Part shown: positions 56,017 through 64,000 of the stretch, piece after piece
Position numbering within the stretch: the first letter of the stretch is position 1
Layout: each line of letters starts with the position of its first letter
Source of the DNA: Armigeres subalbatus
Lineage: Eukaryota > Arthropoda > Insecta > Diptera > Culicidae
Direction: 5' to 3'
Assembly (NCBI RefSeq): GCF_024139115.2
Contig: NC_085140.1
Location: 415,288,283 to 415,352,282 of the forward strand
DNA: 64,000 bases
Notes under the pieces: model-generated
Database searches by the model: none
What the model was told of the DNA's origin: nothing
Seen by the model: only the letters and a program-made list of their open reading frames with translations
Made by a program: the position numbers and the translations under genes

Positions 56017-56505
56017 CAGGGTGTTCAATAAGTTCGAATACAAATGTTTGATCATTGTGTTTGTATGCCCAATGTACATATTCTGTATTAGTATTGGTAT
56101 CAGCGTTAGCTGTATATATACCCTAACGAAAGTATGTGGTGTTGACATTATGTCACTTGTTTATTACGCGCGCTGAAAATGTATACTATATCCCTTTATA
56201 CACGGAAAATGCGATTTAAGCCTAATATGGGGACAATTTTATCGACTTTGTGGACAAAACTTTGCGGCCTCCCAGCTTCCCGGATTGGAGCCCTCTCAGC
56301 TTTCTCGTTTGGTCCTTTATTATGTCAAAGCTGGACGAATACAAGGTCAGCCACTTGGACCAGCTCAAGACGTAATTCTCAAAATCTGGAACGGAATGTC
56401 CATTCAGACCGTGCGTGCCAATACTATCAATGAAATGGAACCAAGAAAAGAATTGATTATTTAAAAAAAAATTTTAAAGTGTATTCAAACTTATTGAACA
56501 CCTTG
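56017..56505 (+). pseudogene. Tc1/mariner-type element remnant with transposase C-terminus
   Basis: The ends cagggtgttcaataagttcg and, from the right, caaggtgttcaataagtttg are inverted repeats, each next to a TA (56015-56016 and 56506-56507), the TSD of the superfamily. Inside, the plus strand at about 56255-56372 encodes RPPSFPDWSPLSFLVWSFIM and KLDEYKVSHLDQLKT, matching the W-P-P-x-S-P-D-l-N-P-l-d-f-x-v-W block that contains the last catalytic aspartate. Here the sequence is SFPDWSPLSF. After a stop, a shifted frame encodes a segment similar to the C-terminus. At 489 bp the element has lost most of its transposase. Confidence 0.85.
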
Positions 56506-56507
56506 TA

Positions 56508-57061
56508 TATCGAATAAATAACTAACAGAAAAAAAATAACAAAATTAATAAAATAAAAATCACTGTTCAACCAGATAAATTTATCCTGATTCAAGTAACG
56601 CTGCTAAACTGAATTAAACAATTAAAAACCTTGACGCAAATTCGATTTTAGGAAACACTATCCCCATGATGGAATTAATTTACACCTCGGAGAAATATTA
56701 TCAAACTTTCAGGTGAATTATTGCATGGGGACGTGTTCTAGAACCGGAACTAACTTCCATGGTAGATAAAATACAGACACAGACCTAATAATTGTCCAAT
56801 TAAGTGGATAGCCATTCCGATTTCTAAGAAAATCATCTATATATCCATACCTATACAATTTCAACCATTGCTGATAATACGCTTAGAGTATGTGATCAAC
56901 TGTTTTAGATGTTCCTTGAATTGTTTAAAATAATAGTATAATTTGTGCTACGTAGGACTGGTCAACATTTATGACACGCTGCATTTTTTAGGTTTTGCTA
57001 CTAAATTTGTTATATGATCACAATGGTGTTTGAATCGGATGGAAAATTATTTCATTTTTAT
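56508..57061. other. AT-rich, nothing recognised
   Basis: No frame or repeat of note; ends in a (TATATTT)n-like run that may be the tail of the next LINE on the minus strand. Confidence 0.35.
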
Positions 57062-60000
57062 ATATTTTTATATATATATTTATTGAAACATTTCCATCTG
57101 GCTTGAAGCCTAAATGAATTTGTTATCTTTTGATAAGGGAAAAATCCAGTTTGAGTTGACATTGTTGACATTGGCCATGCTCAAATTGGCGTAAAAACCT
57201 CATATCTTTTCTTATACGAACTTAACACATAGTAAACCAAGGTACAAGCAATATAGCATTCTACTAACAATGAAAACTTATTATGGACGATGATTGTTAC
57301 GGAATTGGATCTATAACTCTCTTCTAATTCTATTCCGGAGCATGGTGGACGAGATGCCGTTGAAGTCGAACACTGCCGTTATACGCATAACTGTCCCATG
57401 TATATAGGGAATCACAGCAAACATGGGACTACAGATGGGCGAACGCTCACGAGCCGGTTCGCAAGAAAAAGCGTTCAAACCACGGCTCTCTAAATTTGAG
57501 CCGCGGCTCTCAAATGAACCGCGACTCAAAAAAAAAACACTGTCATCAGCGAATTAATTTTGACATTTGCTGTTTGTTTGTTCAGGAGCCAGTCAGCACA
57601 TATTCTCCTACTTTTTTACATACTCCTCAGCATTTTCTGGCCTTGAAATTAATGAGCTGGTAGCGCAGTCCGTATTTCTGGATCTTCGATTTAAAGCAGG
57701 GATCAGGATTTGCAGAAATCGCTCTCAAAAGATAACGATAAAAGAGAGGCAAAAACTGTTCCGAATCATAACAAGCCATGATAACAAATTTATCAAACTT
57801 GTATACAAGTGCGAAAAACAGGATCGGATAGGCAGCCCCCACAGAAAAATGGTGATTCTCGCTTTGTTTTCGCTCCTTTCGTGTTGGTCACTGCACAGCT
57901 GTGTAGAACAAGTTGAAATGCATCATCCGAGCCAGTACTCCCCGCATTTGGAGCTTTCTAAAAGAAATTTATCATGGGGTATAGCCTCCCGAATCAGTTC
58001 TCTATCATGACAGCTTGCGAAAAAAGTCTCTCGCGGTATGCTACATATCGTATATGTATACAGAGATGATAAGTGAGAGATTTGTTCTTTCTCTTTAGGA
58101 TTCAATCCCTGATAGGGATCGATAATTGACCTTTCCCGTATAACATTGCATTTCGTTTTATTGTCTCAGTCAATTCTTTTACTCTTTTATTTAAAAAATC
58201 GAAAACAAAAACTGAAAAAAATGCTTCACGACTAAAATGGCCTGATGTTGGTTTAAAATCGGGCGCCAAGGCCAAGCACTTATTTGATTTTTTATTTCTT
58301 ATTTAAAAATAGTTGAAGGCGTCAAAAAATATAGGGTTTTCGAGATTGAGCGAATATTTTTTTAACGGAAAAACACAATTCAAAACCAAGTACAATTATT
58401 AAAACACCTCCCAAAAATCAAATCTGACAATTATTGTATACAATTTTGGCACATACAATACAAATTAAATAATACATATCTGTAAGATTTGAACATAACA
58501 ACTGTATTATAATCTTCCGAAATTGTATACGCCTAATTATTATACAGTTTCTGCAAGGCTCTTATATAGAACTGTATTAAAATCAGACATCCACTGGTTG
58601 CAAGAATAAACCACTATTTCATTGTTGTTTTAATACCTACTTGGTATTTTGAATTTCTTTAAATTGGTTTCTTGTTAATGATATTGAACATAAAATCGAA
58701 TATAGCTGAATACGCAAGATATACAAAAAGGCTTTAGAGCGTATTTTCTTCATTTGAAAGAAATATCAACAACATTAATTTGGCATTTCTAATCTGACCA
58801 CTTTTTAATTTAAACTCCGTTATTCTTTAAATCGTTCAAATTAAAATGGAGCACGAAGATCGAAATAAAACACTCCAATGAAGTCCACTTGTAGAAAAGA
58901 GTAATAAATCAAGAAGTTATTAGAAATAATTAAAAATGAACTCCGATAATTTGAATGATGTATCGCTCAAACCGCCGGGAGTTCAGTTTATTTGAATGAA
59001 CTAACGAGCCGTTCAAACGAGTCGGCTCATTTAAGTGAACGCTTGGTTCAGAGCGGCTCACCAGAATGAACCGTTTTGCCATCACTACATGGGACAAATA
59101 TGCGTATGACGGCAGAACAGTGCGTAGAACTCGTTGAAACGTGCTGAGATAAACCGTATAGGGTCGTGCATTCCGTAGTTGTATGATCGACCTTCTAGCT
59201 GGAGTATGTTCCTCGACCGGAGTTTCTGCTCCGGGGCGTAGAAGTTCAGTTGATTTAGGATTTCAGGGCAATCAGTCTCGTCGGTTAAAATTTTTGGGAC
59301 GTACACCGCCTGAGCAATAGATCGCCTTTGTTCGAGGGTCTCCAGACCGAGCAGCTGGCAGCGTTATTCATAAGGAGAAAGGTTTGTTGTATTGTTCCAT
59401 GGAAGACTCCGTAACCGGACGAATTTTCTTTGAACGGCATCTGAACTATTGATCCAGAAAGAATAGTACGGGCACCAAATTATCGAGCCGAATTCTAATA
59501 TTAACCGAACAAGTGAGCAATATAGAGCTTTGAGGCAAAGATGGTCACGAAACTCGTCGGTATTTTTAAAAATAAAACCAAGTTGTATGTTGGTTTAAGC
59601 TACGATATCTACATAATGCTGTTTGAAGGACAAAATGGAATCCAGAGTTATACCAAGTTCACGTACACTGTAGATACGTTTCAGACTTATATCATGCATC
59701 ATTGCATCACGTATAGTTAGAGTATAGGGTTCTTTTTGTGGTGGAAGGTAATTACATTACACTTATGTACACTCAGTGTTAGCAAATTTGTGGAGCACCA
59801 TCTCTCGAACTTTTGCACCAGTAGAAGGCAATCTTGAATACAGCGAATAATTATTTAAGGTTTTAACGTCGTCGGCATAAAAATAACGGAATCCAGGTGG
59901 AATAGTCAGTCCGGCATCGTTCATGAATATGGAAAACAGTAAGGGTCCTAGGTTGCTGCCTTGTGGTACGCCTGATGGGTTCGTGAATTCAAAACTTAGC

Positions 60001-60870
60001 TGTGCCGATTTTAACGCAGAGCGCTCGGTTGGTAAGGTAGGATTTGAACCAACGAATTAACAATTCAGCCTTGAGATCCGTGTACATCACATCAACCTGT
60101 GCTCCGGAGTTAATATTTCGAAGACAAGCAGACGTGAATGGGATGAGGTTGGTGGATGTCGATTTCCTTGGATAAAAGCCGTGTATGTAGTGTTTACTGG
60201 CTGCGAATAATGCTTCGTTGACAATGACTTCAAATACTTTGAGATCGGGAACATGTACGATGGTTTCCACCCTTTTGGGAATACACCCTGTTCAGGGTCC
60301 AGGTGAATTGGAGAACTTTAGCTTCTATATAGCAGAATCGACCAGTTCGGGAGTGACGGAGATAATGTTGAGGTTGATCATTGATCATTGTCACTTGTGA
60401 CGCTGATGGCCGAGAGGTTGCTGAAGGTATGCTAAAAATGGTCAGCTAAGAGATTACTTTTTTCTTCTGGTATGCGGAATTGACGTTCGCCAAGGAAAAT
60501 TTCAGTAGGTAAGCCATCTTCATTATTTTACGTTCTGACAAATGACCAGAATTGATTCGGATTTAAGCAAAGATTGTTTTGAATGCGTTTGGTGTAGCGT
60601 CGATATAGACATCGACTGTACCGACGATACTCGTTGCTGGCTCGATAATAACTGCTTGGAGAACGGGTTGCGATTTTGGCTATAGGTGCCGCTGATCTTA
60701 ATCGTTTCAGTTTGCGAAGTCGAGCATTCGCCCACGCAGGTTTTGGAGGCGGTCGACGCAAAGAGACGTTCTCAGCGATCGCCATGTTAACCATATTGGT
60801 GAAATATTCAACAGCTTCGTCCACGTTAGTTGCAATGCGAATTGGCTCTACGTAGCATATGAAGGACCCC
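57062..60870 (-). pseudogene. Jockey-type LINE, 5'-truncated, split by a hAT element
   Basis: Minus-strand order from high to low coordinate. 60528-60872 encodes the endonuclease-RT linker (SLRRPPPKPAWANARLRKLK, then CLNPNQFWSFV). About 60080-60180 encodes HGFYPRKSTSTNLIPFTSAC and VDVMYTDLKA, RT motif 1-2 region. About 59945-60020 encodes WFKSYLTNRALCV and then PSGVPQGSNLGPLL. About 59875 encodes YADDVKT, the catalytic box. 59085-59330 encodes RCQLLGLETLEQRRSIAQAV and NYGMHDPIRFISARFNEF. After the hAT (57430-59087) the C-terminus FNGISSTMLRNRI resumes at 57310-57400. The tail has cttcaagccagatgg (minus strand) and A-rich sequence near 57062. Stops and a few shifts interrupt it. The endonuclease is missing. 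Confidence 0.88.
57430..59087. mobile_element. hAT element, 8-bp TSD CATGGGAC, decayed
   Basis: Exact 8-bp duplications catgggac at 57422-57429 and 59088-59095. Ends tacagatgggcgaacg and, from the right, tagtgatggcaaaacgg are a short imperfect TIR. Subterminal gagccg/cggctc motifs repeat many times at both ends. On the plus strand, about 57650-57690 encodes ELVAQSVFLDLRFK, close to the A-x-x-LDPRFK motif of hAT transposases. The rest of the transposase is decayed. The insertion splits the LINE C-terminus. Confidence 0.85.
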
Positions 60871-60872
60871 AC

Positions 60873-61392
60873 GCAAGTTCCATGATCAAAACAAATTCAA
60901 TTTATAACTAAAATCCTTCAGGAAATGAATCGAAAAAAAAATTGTTGTTTACGTGCTATCGAGGTAAAATGAACGTACAATCGAGGGTTCGTTCTATCGA
61001 GGGAACGTTCTAACGAGGTATACCTGTACTAATCAATCCAAATTCGGAGTGATTTGCGATTTGAGCATTTGTAAACTGAGATTTGGATTTATTTCGTCGT
61101 ATGGTAACGTTTACCGCTAAAACTATTTCCCATATCTAATAGAGGTAAACTTAATTTGTCGAGTGCATAGCACGATTTTCTGTCAAGAGATGAGCCTGTC
61201 GATTTTCTCGATTTTTTCGATTTCGATTTTCTCAGATGTTTATTTTGTAAGGTGTTTTCATTCTATGCGTCTGTTTACAAACGTATATACGCCCAAATCG
61301 CGAATCACTCCGGGCATGCTAACAAATATCATAGGAAAATAGTGCTTATTTACATGGTGCTTAATTTTCTTTTTCGCTCGACTTTAGTATTG
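60873..61392. other. AT-rich; short TCGAGG-type repeat
   Basis: 60955-61020 has four to five tatcgagg/aacgaggta motifs, perhaps a MITE fragment. The remainder is unremarkable. Confidence 0.35.
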
Positions 61393-61509
61393 AGCTTATT
61401 TGGGAAATATTTGGCTTCGCAGTCACGTCGGGAAAAGATTAAAAACATAGTTTTCAATTCCCTCCAAGGCCTTGCAAGGCTGCGAAGCCAAATATTTCCC
61501 AAATAAGCT
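61393..61509. repeat. Perfect hairpin with 30-bp arms
   Basis: agcttatttgggaaatattt then ggcttcgcag (61393-61422) is the exact complement of 61480-61509. Loop 57 nt. gcttatttacatgg also occurs just left of the left arm and overlapping the end of the right arm, so the hairpin may lie inside a slightly larger element. It is intact, hence recent, or conserved for a reason. Confidence 0.8.
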
Positions 61510-63083
61510 TATTTACATGGACATTCTAATAGCTAATTCTTAGAACTTCTTAGTCAATCAATATGTCGCTTTTTAATCACTTCTTCGGAAATTTTACATT
61601 GAAAATCGTAAGCATGAAAATCTCTGAGAAAACTGAGTATAATAGAATTTGAGAAAGTTTTCCACATAAAAAAATATCTTGTTCCAAGAAAACAGAATTA
61701 TGAACAACAAGGGAGCACTTATTCCAAATAAGACCAATCAAAAAGTTCAGCTTCATTTCCTTCGGACCATCGCATCACATGGAAATCGCTGTGGACCACT
61801 TGTGTACAGCTTAATGAAGGAGGAGTACCGATCCCATGTTTTCTGGTTCTGTCCACCCACCAATCCACAGGGAAACAATAGGCGGCAGCCGGAATATGGT
61901 GTCGTCCCTTATAAATCATGAGAAACGAGCTTCGCCAGAGCAGCAATGATTAATGCATTCAATTTCTTATTTTCATACATCCTCGGGACATCGCCGCACA
62001 GCTCGTCGAACTGGAAGCTGAAAAAGATGTCCCGGTCTTCCAACGCCACACGCTACAGTTCGGTTGGTAGGGAAGGCAGGATCTCCGTTTCGACAGCGAA
62101 CATTGCTGTACTGGGAAGGTCGTTTCCGTCGTCGTTTTATGAATATAAAATCCTCGGCGTTACAGAATTGGAATATATTTCGTGGTTGAACATAACAAGA
62201 CAGAAGCAGAAGTTATTTTCCCGTGCATTTTCGTAGGCGAAACACTTGAGCGGCAGTAGTGGTTCGGATGTTGCCGATCTGCTTCCGAGGGATTCCCAAT
62301 GTCGTGGAAAATGTTCATCCCGGTGGCCTGATTTTACATTCCACACCATCATTAGTGTCACGGGTCGATTGATGATGTGCGACATTATCCAGAGAAATGT
62401 GTGGTCTTATGTAGATGACATGTTCGCTTGTTAGCTGGAGCTGCAATTGATTTACTCGTTGCAGAAGGGTTATGTTTCGCGTTTTATTGAGAATATTTAT
62501 TATTAGATTGTTAAAATATGTGATTAATTTTTTTTTTATAAAAATCCGGTTGTGAACAATACTTTTTGCATTTTCTGATCATTATACCTGTTGATTGATA
62601 AAACGGCCTACTTTTCCATACCAACGGAATATGTGTTTTAATGGCCATTATGCAACTCAAATGAGTTGCACAAAATCCATTATAACACTCATTTGGGTGC
62701 TACAATGAAAAACCAACATCAGAACAGTACTGTCATAAGACGTGAAAACATTCCACTAAAAAGAGCTAAATAATTTTCTTGATCAGAACAGTAGTTACAT
62801 GACCACATTTTTCAGAATTAGCTTAGGTAAGTGTTCAAATAATGTATGCTCTGAATAGCGTAATAAATGAAATAGTTTGATAGACATGCCATCAAAATTT
62901 CCCAACGACAAGTTCATCTATCGCTTCATGACTTGTCTAGCTATGCAATATGAAATGCAAATACAACAACATGAAATCTGATTATTCTCTGCATCAACAT
63001 AATTTATTGGCAAGAACGATCATGTAGAGTAAATTAGGCTGTACAGTTTTAGTGCAGATTGATCAGATTGAACCCCATTTTTG
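61510..63083. other. Unassigned; 61.7-62.4 kb has protein-like composition
   Basis: 61700-62440 is GC-balanced with open frames of 75-96 codons on both strands and no family recognised. A plus-strand frame around 61985-62045 reads DIAAQLVELEAEKDVPVFQR. It may be an old gene or pseudogene piece. The rest is AT-rich. A tgcaactcaaatgagttgca near-palindrome is at 62651-62670. Confidence 0.3.
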
Positions 63084-63195
63084 TGTGCAACTAGCTGCAA
63101 AGCTCGATTTTTTCGACATTCGTAGTATTTATCAAACGTAGCTTGCCGAGTACAACTCGAACTGAAAAAGTCATCTGTTTGCAACTAGTTGCACA
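63084..63195. repeat. Short inverted repeat (TGTGCAACTAG)
   Basis: tgtgcaactagctgcaaa at 63084-63101 pairs with 63178-63195 with one mismatch. Possibly a small MITE. Confidence 0.45.
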
Positions 63196-63556
63196 AACAA
63201 CTATTATGATTAAAAGAAATGTAACAAGCGGTTTCGCTCCAGTTTCGGGTTTCTTACAGATGACATGAAACCCATGCTCTTTTTCCTAATTATGTTTCCA
63301 TAAAAGCATCAACCTTTGAACTAATTATACTTGATCTTTTTTCTCACACGTGTGAAACAAAGTCATTGGTTAGCTTTCGAGGAAAAAAGCCCCAAGGCAC
63401 AGACAACAACTGCTTCGGACATCCTTTTCATCGTCAGGAGCAGCCGTCTATGAGTAAAAGATAGCCACTAAGCCATCGCATCGGTTCAAATTCATTCCAA
63501 GCTTGTAATGATCTAAGTTTGTAATGGTCAATTCTTTGCAAACAAATGGTCTTAAT

Positions 63557-63843
63557 GGCCCTCCTTAGCCGTGCGGTAAGACGCGCGGCTACAAAGCAAG
63601 ACCATGCTGAGGGTGGCTGGGTTCGATTCCCGGTGCCGGTCTAGGCAATTTTCGGGTTGGAAATTGTCTCGACTTCCCTGGGCATAAAAGTATCATCGTG
63701 TTAGCCTCATGATATACGAATGCAAAAATGGTAACTTGGCTTAGAAACCTCGCAGTTAATAACTGTGGAAGTGCTCAATGAACACTAAGCTGCGAGGCGG
63801 CTCTGTCCCAGTGTGGGGATGTAATGCCAATAAGAAGAAGAAG
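63557..63843 (+). mobile_element. Feilai SINE, well preserved
   Basis: Complete structure: ggccctccttagccgtgcgg head, A box, B box ggttcgattcc, conserved body through gcataaaagtatcatcgtg and ctctgtcccagtgtggggat, and an (AGA)n tail. Exact 13-bp duplication aaatggtcttaat at 63544-63556 and 63844-63856. The cleanest copy in the window and a good local reference for the family. Confidence 0.95.
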
Positions 63844-64000
63844 AAATGGTCTTAATTCTAATGATCGATACAACCTGAAATTCTACTAATGAAAAAAATA
63901 AGACTATTGATTTTTTGAGGCAATTCTCAATTTAAAATCGTAAATTAAATAATATCCACAGTAAATAAGCTACCTATATGCACTCCAAGTAACGGAATGA

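Noticed and set aside
63557..63640. Possible tRNA gene
   Set aside because: A and B boxes are present, but the sequence is the head of a Feilai SINE repeated elsewhere in the window and does not form a full cloverleaf with an acceptor stem.

Overview
The window looks like repeat-rich intergenic or intronic DNA of a culicine mosquito, most likely Aedes (aegypti or albopictus). The main reason is a tRNA-headed SINE with an (AGA)n-type tail that matches my memory of the Aedes Feilai family. It occurs here at least four times in good condition, three with clear target-site duplications (TSDs), plus one old split copy. The density of MITEs, broken LINEs and cut-and-paste transposons fits the same genome. 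I found no convincing intact host protein gene, no rRNA, no functional tRNA and no CRISPR array.

Layout. 1-5.3 kb: palindromic MITEs, an old Feilai split by a TTA-flanked MITE, an internally deleted LINE on the minus strand (ORF1 remnant plus RT) with a Feilai inside its RT, and a LINE C-terminal tail on the plus strand. 5.4-8.6 kb: MITEs and gag (PRE_C2HC-like) remnants in otherwise quiet DNA. 8.86-10.67 kb: an internally deleted LINE-like insertion with a 24-bp TSD and a pentanucleotide tail, carrying a hAT MITE. 12.7-14.4 kb: a broken LINE with endonuclease end and YADD box. 14.4-14.9 kb: nested MITEs. 15.66-18.24 kb: a foldback element with ~930-bp inverted arms, CACAGTG ends and a 5-bp TSD (Transib-like). 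19-25.3 kb: hairpins, a core-promoter and histone-type stem-loop pair, a 2.2-kb TIR element rich in GATAAC motifs, and another foldback.

26.6-38.6 kb is dominated by a 24-bp minisatellite (core GGAATTCCTGGAGGAACTTC). It is open in all six frames and forms three large arrays, two of which switch strand and so make giant inverted repeats. A 153-bp satellite, a second LINE-like insertion (23-bp TSD), a BEL/Pao pol remnant and palindromic MITEs lie between. 38.6-42.6 kb looks single-copy and could hold host regulatory sequence. 42.7-49.1 kb: a B-box SINE, a composite element with a 52-bp tandem repeat between inverted arrays of a GCCAGAATG motif, a Feilai flanked by unusually long 45-bp direct repeats, and three copies of a 110-bp MITE. 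49.2-53.2 kb: broken hAT, LINE gag and piggyBac fragments, a ~154-bp tandem repeat and a GA-rich microsatellite. 54-60.9 kb: a SINE with a LINE-type tail, a third LINE-like insertion (24-bp TSD), a Tc1/mariner remnant, and a jockey-type LINE split by a hAT element with a perfect 8-bp TSD. The end holds a perfect hairpin and a fresh Feilai.

The sequences do not form a pathway. They form a layered record of insertions. The most unusual themes are the strand-switching six-frame-open minisatellite, three short LINE derivatives with 23-24-bp TSDs and pentamer tails, and the CACAGTG foldback carrying a possible captured exon.
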